A stretch of DNA of 64,000 nt from positions 18,806-82,805 of the forward strand of contig JAVBLK010000023.1 of assembly GCA_031553565.1 (NCBI GenBank), read 5' to 3'. A program made the translations under genes and the position numbers. This DNA comes from JAVBLK01 sp031553565 (GTDB lineage Bacteria; Bacillota; Clostridia; Christensenellales; DUVY01). Below are positions 41,273 through 50,025 of the stretch, one piece after another (within the stretch, counting starts at the first letter, position 1; each line of letters starts with the position of its first letter). The notes beneath the pieces were generated by a model. That model was not told where the DNA came from, did not search any database, and saw nothing but the letters and a program-made list of their open reading frames with translations.

Positions 41273-42739
41273 GTGGACGAAAGGAAAAACGACAGAAAAA
41301 GAAGCGCGTCTTCCGCCGCAATAAGCGCGGCGCGGATACTGCCGCACAATACCGAGGCGGAGCAGTCCGTACTGGCCTGCGTTTTTTTGGATAAGAACGC
41401 GACCTTTTACATAATGGAAAACGTTAAGGCCGAGGATTTCTATAACGAGCACCATACCGAGATTTTCGAGGCGATGCGCGATATTTACGCCAAGAGTATC
41501 CCCGTCGATTTTATCACGCTGACCGAGGAATTAGAGTCCCGCAGCGTGATGGAGAGCGTGGGCGGGATGACCTATATTTCCGCGCTTACCAACATAGTGC
41601 CGTCGGCGGCGAACTTCCGCCACTATGTCGAGATCGTCAAAAAGCATTCGCTGACAAGGCGGCTGATCGCGGCTGCCAACAGGATCGCGGACGCGGCGTT
41701 TAACCCCGCCGAGGCCCTGGACGATCCGGAGGCCGACGTCCTGGCCTACGCGGAAAAGCAGATATTCGATATCGGCGAGTCGCAATCCAAGGGCGCGCTG
41801 TCGCATATTTCGGAAGGGCTGGACGAGGCTATCGAAAAGATCGACCTTATCCACCGCGACAAGGACGCGCTGCGCGGCATCCCCACGGGCTTTCGTGACC
41901 TCGACTATATAACGAACGGGCTGCAGAGGAGCGACCTTGTGCTGGTCGCGGCGCGCCCCTCGGTCGGTAAAACCGCGCTGGGCATGAATATCGTGCAGAA
42001 TATCGCGCTTAAGGCCAGGAAAAAGACGCCGGACGGCAAGAATACCGAGTTTTCGTGCGCGGTTTTTTCACTGGAAATGTCAGCGCGGCAGCTGGCGCAC
42101 CGTATGCTGTGCTCGGTATCGGGCGTGTCGATGAAGGACTCTTTGTCCGGGCGGCTTTCAAAAGACGGCTTCAAGGAATTATGGATCGGCAAGAAGAGCC
42201 TTGCCGGCGCGCAGATCTATATAGACGACTCCTCGCTGGTGACGCCGGTCGATATTTTGTCAAAATGCAGAAGGCTGAAGCGCGAAAAGGGTCTGGACGT
42301 CATACTTATCGACTATCTGCAGCTGATGTACAGCGGCGCAAGGAAGGTCGAGAACCGTCAGACCGAGATCGCCGAGATAACAAGGCGTTTGAAGATCGCC
42401 GCAAAGGAGCTGGACGTTCCGATACTCCTGCTGTCGCAGATGACCCGCGACGTGGAAAAGCGCGTGGGGCACAAGCCGCAGCTGTCGGACCTGCGCGAGA
42501 GCGGCGCGATCGAGCAGGACGCGGACATCGTTATGTTTATCAACAGGAAGTGCGAGCGGGACGATATGTCCAAGTCGGAGCTTGACCGTAACACGATCGA
42601 GCTTATATTGGCAAAGCACAGAAACGGCGAGATCGGAACCGTCAAGCTGCTTTGGTACGGCGACAAGGTCTCGTTCGGCGATTTTGATGAAAATTACGCC
42701 GGGGATTATGTCCCGGCGGAAGGCGAAGGGGAAGAATAA
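41273..42739 (+). CDS. dnaB: Replicative DNA helicase DnaB
   Basis: A 488-residue hexameric helicase of the replication fork. N-terminal domain: LPHNTEAEQSVLACVFLD. After a linker helix, the RecA-like C-terminal domain carries IPTGFRDLDYITNGLQ, Walker A RPSVGKTALG, VFSLEMSARQLAHRM, Walker B VILIDYLQLM, and LSQMTRDVEKR followed by LRESGAIEQDAD. A Thr/Lys/Pro insert (ARKKTPDGKNTEF) follows Walker A. It starts at GTG 41273 with AAAGG upstream. The next gene begins 5 bases after its stop. Confidence 0.96.
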   Translation: MDERKNDRKRSASSAAISAARILPHNTEAEQSVLACVFLDKNATFYIMENVKAEDFYNEHHTEIFEAMRDIYAKSIPVDFITLTEELESRSVMESVGGMTYISALTNIVPSAANFRHYVEIVKKHSLTRRLIAAANRIADAAFNPAEALDDPEADVLAYAEKQIFDIGESQSKGALSHISEGLDEAIEKIDLIHRDKDALRGIPTGFRDLDYITNGLQRSDLVLVAARPSVGKTALGMNIVQNIALKARKKTPDGKNTEFSCAVFSLEMSARQLAHRMLCSVSGVSMKDSLSGRLSKDGFKELWIGKKSLAGAQIYIDDSSLVTPVDILSKCRRLKREKGLDVILIDYLQLMYSGARKVENRQTEIAEITRRLKIAAKELDVPILLLSQMTRDVEKRVGHKPQLSDLRESGAIEQDADIVMFINRKCERDDMSKSELDRNTIELILAKHRNGEIGTVKLLWYGDKVSFGDFDENYAGDYVPAEGEGEE

Positions 42740-42744
42740 GGCGG

Positions 42745-44229
42745 ATGCGTAAACGGGGCGAGGGCGAAAGACCTATGATCGCGTGGTACGGCAAGCTGTT
42801 TTACGGTGCCGGCACCCTTTCCTATGCCGTTGTTTCGCAGATGATGCTGGGGCTGATGATGCTGTTTGCGACCGACGCGCACAATGTTCCGCCTTACCTT
42901 GCGGGGCTTGTTATGGCCGCGGGCTTTGCCGTCAGCGCGTTCGCCGACCCTTACGCAGGTTATATTTCGGGCAGGACAAAGAGCGTGATGTTCGGAAAAC
43001 GCTTTGCCTATATCCTGGGCGGCATATTCCTGACCGCTTTCTTCAATATTCTTTTGTGGGCCATGCCCGTAAACATGGGGACGGCGCTTAAATTCCTGTG
43101 GCTGTTTATGTTTACGGTCGTCTTAAGCGCGATAATATCGGGCTTTTCGGTGCCGTACAACGCTTTGTCTGACGAGCTGTCGGGCGACTTAAGCGAACGG
43201 GCAGTCATCGAGAACTGTAAAAAGGTATTTTTTCTGGCGGCTTTGGCTGTGCCGACGCTGCTTTTGGGCTTTCTGATAAGGGACACCAAGGATCCAACGG
43301 GCTATGCAAACCTTGCCGCTGTCAATTCCTGTATAGTAATCGCGGCAGGGCTGTTTATGTTTTTCAGCACATATGCGCACCTGCCGCGCTTAAGCGCGAA
43401 GTACGCGCTTAAGGAAAACCCGAAATTAAAGTTTAAAGAGATATACTACAGCTTTTTCGACGGTTTGAAGGAAAGGGCTAGCCGCAATATAATACTCGGT
43501 TATACCGCTAGTATGATGAGCGCGGCGTTTTTGATGTCCGCGGGGCTGCATTTCCTTATATATACCATGGGCTTGTCCACGGCGGCGGTCGCGGGGGCTT
43601 TGAGCGCGCTGTTCTTTTTTATGATTGCCTCGCAGCCGCTTTGGCAAAAGCTTTCTAAAACGCATGAAAAAAAATTCCTGATCCTTGTCGGGACGGTCGC
43701 GGCATTGATTGGTATTTTGATCATATGCGTCGTTTTCGCCGTGTTCAGGTACGCCCGCGCAGGGGGGACGCCTTTACCGTATATCATTATTGCCATGGCG
43801 GTGATCGGCGCGGGCAGCGGCGCGATGCACACGGTGCCGTCGCTGATGCTGGCCGGTATAAGCGGCGGGGAGAATCCCGCAGGGAATAAGCACGGGCATT
43901 TACAGCTGATGTCGTTTATGTTCAAGGCTGCCCAGGGCGCGGTCATGCTGCTTTGCGGCGCGCTTATGTCGATATTCGGCTTTTCCGGGTCAAAGCCCGT
44001 TCAAAGCAGCCTTACCGTAAGTGCGATCGGGTGGATCGTGATATTGGGCGCCAGCTTGACATTGGGTGCGGCCGTCTATTTCTATACGGCGTCCGGAAAA
44101 GATAAGATGCCGCGGAAGGCAGAACCCGCGGCCGTTGAAAACGAAGCCGGCGGCGCGGAAAAAGAGAAGGAGCGCCTTCCGGAAGATACCATCGTGCCTG
44201 CAGGCGGCAGTAAAGGAGCGGAAGAATGA
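42745..44229 (+). CDS. MFS transporter, GPH (glycoside/pentoside/hexuronide) family
   Basis: A 494-residue cation-symport sugar transporter-like protein with about 12 membrane helices. The N-terminal KLFYGAGTLSYAVVSQMM and helix-2 FADPYAGYISGRTKS are characteristic of GPH carriers (MelB-like), as is VPYNALSDELS. The C-terminal 45 residues are charged and soluble. The substrate cannot be told. The start is ATG 42745 (AAGG just upstream) or ATG 42775. It overlaps fhs by 4 bases (ATGA), so the two are translationally coupled, an unusual partner for formate-THF ligase. Confidence 0.85.
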   Translation: MRKRGEGERPMIAWYGKLFYGAGTLSYAVVSQMMLGLMMLFATDAHNVPPYLAGLVMAAGFAVSAFADPYAGYISGRTKSVMFGKRFAYILGGIFLTAFFNILLWAMPVNMGTALKFLWLFMFTVVLSAIISGFSVPYNALSDELSGDLSERAVIENCKKVFFLAALAVPTLLLGFLIRDTKDPTGYANLAAVNSCIVIAAGLFMFFSTYAHLPRLSAKYALKENPKLKFKEIYYSFFDGLKERASRNIILGYTASMMSAAFLMSAGLHFLIYTMGLSTAAVAGALSALFFFMIASQPLWQKLSKTHEKKFLILVGTVAALIGILIICVVFAVFRYARAGGTPLPYIIIAMAVIGAGSGAMHTVPSLMLAGISGGENPAGNKHGHLQLMSFMFKAAQGAVMLLCGALMSIFGFSGSKPVQSSLTVSAIGWIVILGASLTLGAAVYFYTASGKDKMPRKAEPAAVENEAGGAEKEKERLPEDTIVPAGGSKGAEE

Positions 44230-45890
44230 AAACTGATATCGAGATCGCGGCGGAGGCCAGGCTTAAAAACATAGCCGATATCGCGGCGGGGCTTAAAATC
44301 CCCGACGGCGCGGTTTCGCTTTACGGGAAATATAAGGCCAAGGTTTCGGTCGAAAAGCTGGCCGTAAGGAAGCCGGGCAAGCTGATACTTGTCACCGCAA
44401 TCAACCCGACCAAGGCGGGCGAGGGCAAGACAACTATGTCTATCGGCCTTGCCGACGCGTTAAGGCTGACGGGCGTAAGCGCGTGCCTCGCCTTGCGCGA
44501 GCCGTCCTTAGGCCCCGTTTTCGGGATGAAGGGAGGCGCGACAGGCGGGGGCTATTCGCAGGTGGTGCCGATGGACGAGATCAACCTGCATTTTACGGGC
44601 GATTTTCACGCGATCACCTCGGCCAACAATCTTTTATGCGCGCTTATCGACAATCATATTAACAGCGGGAATCCGCTTAATATCGACGTTACGCGGGTGG
44701 TTTTTAAACGCTGCATGGACATGAATGACAGGGCGCTCAGGAATATCGTTATCGGCCTAGGCGGCAGCACTTCGGGAGCCCCGCGCGAGGACGGCTTTGA
44801 AATCACTGCGGCAAGCGAGATCATGGCGGTTTTGTGCTTAAGTTATGATCTTGCCGACCTTAAAAAGCGGCTGGGAATGATAGTGGCGGCCTATGACAGA
44901 CAGGGCAAGCCCGTAACAGCGGCGGACTTAAGGGCGGCGGATGCCATGGCGATACTTTTAAAGGACGCGATCGACCCGAACCTTGTGCAGACGCTTTCCG
45001 GGACGCCCGCTTTTATACACGGCGGGCCGTTCGCCAATATCGCTCACGGGTGCAACAGCGTCAGGGCGACCAGGGCGGCGTTGTCGGTATCCGATTATGT
45101 GGTGACGGAGGCGGGCTTCGGCGCGGACCTTGGCGCGGAGAAATTTATCGATATAAAGTGCCGCGCGGCAGGCTTTGAAATCGGCGCGGTGGTACTGGTC
45201 GCGACCGTGCGCGCGCTGAAATTGAACGGCGAAGCGAATGCTGGCAAGCTTAAGACAGAGGACTTGGGCGCGCTCAAAAAAGGGCTGCCCAATCTTATAA
45301 AACATATCCGCAATATCAGGGATATATATAAACAGCCGTGCGTTGTCGCGGTCAACCGTTTCGATACCGATACCGACGCGGAAATAAAAACCGTCATTGC
45401 CGCGGCGGCGGCCGAGGGCGTGAAGGCTTACCCTGCCGAATATTTTGCAAAGGGCGGTCAGGGCGGGCTTATGCTTGCCGAAGCGGTGAAGGAGATGCTG
45501 GATAAGCCCGCGCATAAAATGTCGTTTGCATACGGGCTTGACGACAGCTATATCGATAAAATTTCCGCCGTTGCCAAAAAGGTTTACGGCGCGGCGGGCG
45601 TTGTGTTTTCGGACAAGGCATTGAAGGAAATAAAAAATATCGAGGGGAACGGGAACGCGGGCTTGCCGGTGTGTATCGCCAAGACTCAGTACAGCCTGAG
45701 CGACGATCCGCTGCTTTTCGGCGCACCCGAGGGCTTTACCGTAAACATCAGGGAAGTAAAACTGCGCCGCGGCGCGGGCTTTGTTGTCGCAGTGGCGGGC
45801 GACATGCTGCTGATGCCGGGGCTGCCGAAGGTCCCGAATGCGGAGGGAATGCAGGTGACGGACGCCGGCGTTATCTCCGGGTTGTTTTAA
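44226..45890 (+). CDS. fhs: Formate--tetrahydrofolate ligase
   Basis: A 554-residue ATP-dependent ligase that makes 10-formyl-THF from formate, feeding purine synthesis and the folate cycle; in acetogens it belongs to the Wood-Ljungdahl pathway. Key segments: ITAINPTKAGEGKTTMSIGL (P-loop), REPSLGPVFGMKGGATGGGY, INLHFTGDFHAI, and LNLHFTGDxHAIT-like context, then FGADLGAEKF. Length is standard. GGAGCGGAAG precedes ATG, which overlaps the transporter stop. No other Wood-Ljungdahl genes occur in the window, so acetogenesis cannot be claimed; a purine-supply role fits purM nearby. Confidence 0.97.
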   Translation: MKTDIEIAAEARLKNIADIAAGLKIPDGAVSLYGKYKAKVSVEKLAVRKPGKLILVTAINPTKAGEGKTTMSIGLADALRLTGVSACLALREPSLGPVFGMKGGATGGGYSQVVPMDEINLHFTGDFHAITSANNLLCALIDNHINSGNPLNIDVTRVVFKRCMDMNDRALRNIVIGLGGSTSGAPREDGFEITAASEIMAVLCLSYDLADLKKRLGMIVAAYDRQGKPVTAADLRAADAMAILLKDAIDPNLVQTLSGTPAFIHGGPFANIAHGCNSVRATRAALSVSDYVVTEAGFGADLGAEKFIDIKCRAAGFEIGAVVLVATVRALKLNGEANAGKLKTEDLGALKKGLPNLIKHIRNIRDIYKQPCVVAVNRFDTDTDAEIKTVIAAAAAEGVKAYPAEYFAKGGQGGLMLAEAVKEMLDKPAHKMSFAYGLDDSYIDKISAVAKKVYGAAGVVFSDKALKEIKNIEGNGNAGLPVCIAKTQYSLSDDPLLFGAPEGFTVNIREVKLRRGAGFVVAVAGDMLLMPGLPKVPNAEGMQVTDAGVISGLF

Positions 45891-46167
45891 AATCAGGGTT
45901 TGGCCAGGGTTGCGCGGCACAAACCTTATTATGCCGGCTTGTGTTACTGCGACTCCGGGGCCCGTCGAAAATACGCCTTTGCATAACACGCTTTGCTCAG
46001 CCTTATGAAGGTTGCGGCAAAGACATTTGGCTTTAAAGGATGTTGCGCGCGGCGGGATATAACTTCCGCGTCCTATGAAGGATGGATAGGACGGGGGGAG
46101 CGGCACGGCGCAGCTAAAGATATAAGACTAATTTGGCAGTGGAAGAGAAAACTGTATGGGGATGGTT
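45891..46167. other. 277-base gap between fhs and glnS
   Basis: No gene. Contains a CGTCCTAT/ATAGGACG hairpin (46069-46076 with 46086-46093) in the probable glnS leader and two similar CCT(T)ATGAAGG stretches. No T-box seen. Confidence 0.4.
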
Positions 46168-47799
46168 ATGGAGAATTTAGAGGCTAAGAACTTTATAGAG
46201 GAAATTATAATCGACGACCTTAAGGCCGGCAGGGTCAAGGATATCGTTATGCGGTTCCCGCCCGAGCCTAACGGGTACTTGCACGTGGGGCATGCCAAGG
46301 CGATCTGTCTGAACTTTATGACGTCGGCGAAATTCGGCGGCAAGTGCAATCTGCGTTTTGACGATACTAATCCCGTAAAAGAGGATATCGAGTATATCAA
46401 TTCCATACAGGAGGATATCGCGTGGCTTGGGTTTAAATGGGACGGGCTTTATTATGCTTCGGACTATTTCGAAAAAATGTACGAATGCGCGGTCAAGCTG
46501 ATAAATAAGGGCAAGGCGTATATTTGCGAGCTTACCGCCGAGCAGATGAAGGAGTACCGCGGGACGCTGACCGAAGGCGGCAAGGAGAGCCCATATAGGA
46601 ACAGGCCGGCAGAGGAAAGCCTGAGGCTTTTTTCCGAGATGAGGGCAGGCAGGCACGCTGACGGCAAATATACCTTGCGGGCGAAGATCGATATGGATTC
46701 GCCCAATATCAATATGCGCGACCCTATCATTTACCGGTCGCTTAAGGCCTCGCACCACAGGACGGGCGACAAGTGGTGTATTTATCCTATGTACGATTAC
46801 GCGCACCCGCTGGAGGATGCGTTCGAAGGGATCACGCACAGCGTCTGCACCCTGGAGTTCGAGGATCACCGGCCGTTTTACGACTGGGTGATCAATGAAA
46901 TCGGCTTTGACGTGCCGCCGCACCAGTATGAATTCGCGCGGCTGAATATCACGCGCACGATCATGTCTAAGCGTTATCTTAAAAAGCTGGTGGACAGTAA
47001 GTTTGTGGACGGCTGGGACGATCCGCGTATGCCCACTATCGCCGGGATGAGAAGGCGCGGCTATCCGCCGGCCGCCATCCGCGACTTCTGCACGCGCGTG
47101 GGCGTCGCCAAGGCCAACAGCGAGGTCGAGGCGAGCCTGTTAGAGCATTGCGTAAGGGAAAACCTTAATCTGGCCGCCGGGAGGGCGATGGCCGTCGCCG
47201 ACCCGGTTAAGGTCACGATCATCAACTATCCGGAGGGGAAGTGCGAGGAGGGGTACGTGGACAACAACCCCAACGACGAGAACGCGGGAAAGCACGCAGT
47301 GACCTTTTCGCGCGAAATATATATCGAACGCGACGATTTTTCGCTTGCACCGCCGCCCAAGTATTTCCGGTTGACCAAGGGCGGGATGGTGCGGCTCAAG
47401 GGTGCGTACATCATCAAATGCGTTGACGCGGTGCTGGATAAATCGGGCAAGGTCAAGGAGCTTCTGTGCGAATATATCGAAGGGACGATGTCGGGCAGCG
47501 ATACCAGCGGCATCAAGGTAAAGGGCGTCATACACTGGGTGGCGGCGTCCGCGGCGGTGGACGTGACGCTCCGCCAATACGATTACCTGTTGACGGCGGA
47601 AAATGCCGACAAGGATTTTAGCGAGAGGCTCAACAACGGATCCTTAAAAGTTGTAAAGGCCAAGGCCGAGCCGTATGTATTAAAGGGCGGCACGTTCCAG
47701 TTTATCCGCCTGGGCTATTATTGCGCCGATAAGACAAGTACTGCCAAAAAGCCGGTGTTCAACGAGATAGTGCCGCTAAAAGACAGCTTTAAAGGATAA
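46168..47799 (+). CDS. glnS: Glutamine--tRNA ligase
   Basis: A class I synthetase charging tRNA-Gln directly, which most Bacillota do not have because they use the GatCAB amidotransferase route. Diagnostic segments: FPPEPNGYLHVGHAKAI (HIGH as HVGH), FDDTNP, YASDYFEKMY, TKPTPYRNR-like ESPYRNRPAEE and MSKRYL (KMSKS position). The anticodon-binding beta barrels make up the last 200 residues. ATG 46168 has GGGGATGG directly upstream; ATGs at 46156 and 46162 are also in frame. Length about 543 aa is normal. Confidence 0.95.
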   Translation: MENLEAKNFIEEIIIDDLKAGRVKDIVMRFPPEPNGYLHVGHAKAICLNFMTSAKFGGKCNLRFDDTNPVKEDIEYINSIQEDIAWLGFKWDGLYYASDYFEKMYECAVKLINKGKAYICELTAEQMKEYRGTLTEGGKESPYRNRPAEESLRLFSEMRAGRHADGKYTLRAKIDMDSPNINMRDPIIYRSLKASHHRTGDKWCIYPMYDYAHPLEDAFEGITHSVCTLEFEDHRPFYDWVINEIGFDVPPHQYEFARLNITRTIMSKRYLKKLVDSKFVDGWDDPRMPTIAGMRRRGYPPAAIRDFCTRVGVAKANSEVEASLLEHCVRENLNLAAGRAMAVADPVKVTIINYPEGKCEEGYVDNNPNDENAGKHAVTFSREIYIERDDFSLAPPPKYFRLTKGGMVRLKGAYIIKCVDAVLDKSGKVKELLCEYIEGTMSGSDTSGIKVKGVIHWVAASAAVDVTLRQYDYLLTAENADKDFSERLNNGSLKVVKAKAEPYVLKGGTFQFIRLGYYCADKTSTAKKPVFNEIVPLKDSFKG

Positions 47800-47857
47800 A
47801 GGCGCTTCCTTAATGCTACGGCGGCATGGGAAAAGTGCAAAATATCGTAAAATGTGT

Positions 47858-47863
47858 TATAAT
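47858..47863 (+). promoter_or_regulatory. -10 box close to the membrane-protein start
   Basis: TATAAT 13 bases before ATG 47877 (an overlapping TATAAC ends 8 bases before it); no ribosome binding site in between. Confidence 0.5.
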
Positions 47864-47876
47864 ATAACAATAATCT

Positions 47877-48791
47877 ATGAATTATTATTATAAGCTCATA
47901 AAAGATGAAGATGTAAAAAGCTTCATAAAGTTTCAGATGATCATAATGTGGGTGCCCATTTTAGGCGGCGTCATGGCGATCATCATGATGCAGATATTGC
48001 TGTTTAAACGCGCATCCGAAAAGATAGTTACTTTTGACCTGGCCGTAATACTGGCCGTCGTTGTACTGGCCGTCCTGTTCTTTCTGTTCCGTTCAATGAT
48101 AAATCCTATAACCGGCCTTATTTTTTATCTGGCGGCGCTGGCGTTCCTTATGTATCCTGCGGCCTATTTCGGCATCGCCAGCGAGACGAAAATAATGTAC
48201 GAGCTGCAGGAAGAGGACAGAAAAAACCGGCCGGTTTTAAGCCCCGACCTGACCCCTGCCGATATACAGCCTGTCGCCGTAGCTACAGAAAAGCCTAGGC
48301 AGGAGACACCCGCAAAGGCATACCATGACACAGCAAAAGCCGCCGCCCCCGAAGAAAAAAGCGCCGGGGGGAAAGCACAAAAGAAACGGTTTTCGTTCCC
48401 GGCTTTTTTCCGCGCCGTCCCGCAAAAAATCGCGTCGGTGCTGCCGCGTAAAAATATTGCCGGGCACGAGGACGAAACAATCAACGCGGTAGTCCTCTAC
48501 ATAACGGCCGAGCGTTTGCAGATATTAAAGGAGCACGGCTTCGATATCGATTTCTCGTTGTTTTGGGTAATAGATGACGGCAGCAGGAAATCGGAAATAA
48601 TGGAGTCGCGCCCTGTGCTGCAGGAGGGCTACGCCTGTTATTTCCGGCTGTCGATGTCGCGCGGCGAAAGCAAGAACACGCTCGTGTTCAAGCTGTCCGA
48701 GATCAGGGAAGGCAAGCAGACGCTTGCAAGCCGGCGGATATATCACCAGGCGGACAGCATCACTGAAACCATTGAAAAATATCTGGGATAG
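47877..48791 (+). CDS. Membrane protein of unknown function
   Basis: A 304-residue protein. Residues about 20-120 contain four membrane helices (IIMWVPILGGVMAIIMMQIL and three more). A Pro/Ala/Lys-rich linker (residues about 135-180) leads to a soluble C-terminal domain of about 115 residues with strands NAVVLYITAERLQILKEHG, SLFWVIDDGSRKSEI and GYACYFRLSMSRGESK. I do not recognise the domain. No ribosome binding site is seen, and the -10 box is close, suggesting a very short leader. It is convergent with purM with only 25 bases between them. Confidence 0.7.
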   Translation: MNYYYKLIKDEDVKSFIKFQMIIMWVPILGGVMAIIMMQILLFKRASEKIVTFDLAVILAVVVLAVLFFLFRSMINPITGLIFYLAALAFLMYPAAYFGIASETKIMYELQEEDRKNRPVLSPDLTPADIQPVAVATEKPRQETPAKAYHDTAKAAAPEEKSAGGKAQKKRFSFPAFFRAVPQKIASVLPRKNIAGHEDETINAVVLYITAERLQILKEHGFDIDFSLFWVIDDGSRKSEIMESRPVLQEGYACYFRLSMSRGESKNTLVFKLSEIREGKQTLASRRIYHQADSITETIEKYLG

Positions 48792-48816
48792 CGATCAACG
48801 TTTCATTTTGGGAACC

Positions 48817-49857
48817 TTAATACTTGATCGAGTTGATGTAGTTGACCTTTTTAGAGCCGCCGTTTACTACGCGGCCCAACACATAGCTGTCGTACCCCTT
48901 GCCTTCAAAATGCTTAATAAAACCCTTTTCGCTGCCTTTCTTTACCACCACCGTCATGCCCGCGCCCATATTGAAGGTTTTTAAAAGCTCCATATCGTCC
49001 GTGCCGGTTCTTTCCTTGATAAACTTAAAAATCGGAAGGGGGCGCAGCAGGCTGAGGTCTATTTCAGCGTCCAGCCTTTCGGGCAATATGCGGTTCAGGT
49101 TGCCCGCAATGCCGCCGCCCGTTATATGCGCCATCCCGTGGAGCGCGGGGTTATTAAACAGGTCGATCAGCGCGTTATAATACGGTCTGTGCGGCTTCAA
49201 GATAACGTCGATGAATTTCTCGCCGTCGATAAGAGTGTTTTCCAGGTCCTTGTCCTGCGCCATCATCATCCGTAAAAATGAATAGCCGTTGGTATGGATA
49301 CCGTTGGAGGCGATGCACAGCACCGTGTCGCCATCTTCTATTTTCGAGCCGTCGATTATATTGTCTTTTTCGCATACGCCCACGATACTGCTGGTCAAAA
49401 TATACGTGCCTGATTCGACGACGTTGGGCTGTTCGCTGGTCTCGCCGCCGGTCAATACGCTGCCGTTTTCACGACACGCGGCGGCAATTCCCTTTACCAG
49501 CCTTGTGATGATCTCGGGCTGGAACTTGCCGCAGATGATCGCGTCCTGCACCGCAAGCGGCGTCGCGCCCATCACCAGGATATCGTTGGTCAGGTGGTTT
49601 ATCATATCGCGGCAGATATCCTCGACCTTGTCGTACTTGATGGAAAGCTTTTGCTTAGAGCCCGGCTCCTCGGTCTTCATTACCAGCACCGGGTGTTTCA
49701 TAGCGGGGAAATGTATATCAAAAAGCGAGGCGAACGCGCCGACGCGGTTTAGCACCCTGTCGCTGCCCACGGCCACGACCTTGCCCATTTCTTTCTTTGC
49801 CGCGTCCGCCACGTCGATATTGACGCCCGATTTTTCATAGGTGATTTTGTTGTCCAT
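48817..49857 (-). CDS. purM: Phosphoribosylformylglycinamidine cyclo-ligase (AIR synthetase)
   Basis: A 346-residue ATP-dependent enzyme of purine synthesis that makes AIR from FGAM. Typical features: YEKSGVNIDVADA at the N-terminus, an ATP-grasp-like PurM fold with HLTNDILVMGATPLA, the GGETSEQPNVV loop and the C-terminal AHITGGGIAGNLNRILP segment. The motif variants (NIDV, SEQPNV) deviate from the most common PurM form. It stands alone rather than in a pur operon. On the minus strand, GGAGGG precedes ATG by 4 bases. Confidence 0.92.
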   Translation of the reverse strand: MDNKITYEKSGVNIDVADAAKKEMGKVVAVGSDRVLNRVGAFASLFDIHFPAMKHPVLVMKTEEPGSKQKLSIKYDKVEDICRDMINHLTNDILVMGATPLAVQDAIICGKFQPEIITRLVKGIAAACRENGSVLTGGETSEQPNVVESGTYILTSSIVGVCEKDNIIDGSKIEDGDTVLCIASNGIHTNGYSFLRMMMAQDKDLENTLIDGEKFIDVILKPHRPYYNALIDLFNNPALHGMAHITGGGIAGNLNRILPERLDAEIDLSLLRPLPIFKFIKERTGTDDMELLKTFNMGAGMTVVVKKGSEKGFIKHFEGKGYDSYVLGRVVNGGSKKVNYINSIKY

Positions 49858-49879
49858 ATTACCCTCCGGAATGTCATTT

Positions 49880-49885
49880 AGTATA
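49880..49885 (-). promoter_or_regulatory. -10 box of purM
   Basis: Minus strand TATACT, 22 bases before the start codon; the -35 region is weak. No purine riboswitch seen. Confidence 0.4.
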
Positions 49886-49929
49886 GCACAAAACGCGGAA
49901 GGTTAAAAGCAAAAGCCCGGGCATTTCAT

Positions 49930-49958
49930 TAGACAATAAAAACACCGCTTGATATAAT
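49930..49958 (+). promoter_or_regulatory. Promoter of alaS
   Basis: TAGACA (49930-49935), 17-base spacer, TATAAT (49953-49958); leader about 60 bases. Confidence 0.75.
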
Positions 49959-50025
49959 ATCCGTTGTCATAAACTATTGCAAAAAATACAGCCGAACGCG
50001 CTTTAGGCAAAGAAAAGAGAAAAAA

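Noticed and set aside
44958..46106. 382-codon minus-strand frame over fhs and the gap after it
   Set aside because: Antisense to the fhs active-site region; no ribosome binding site or recognisable domain.
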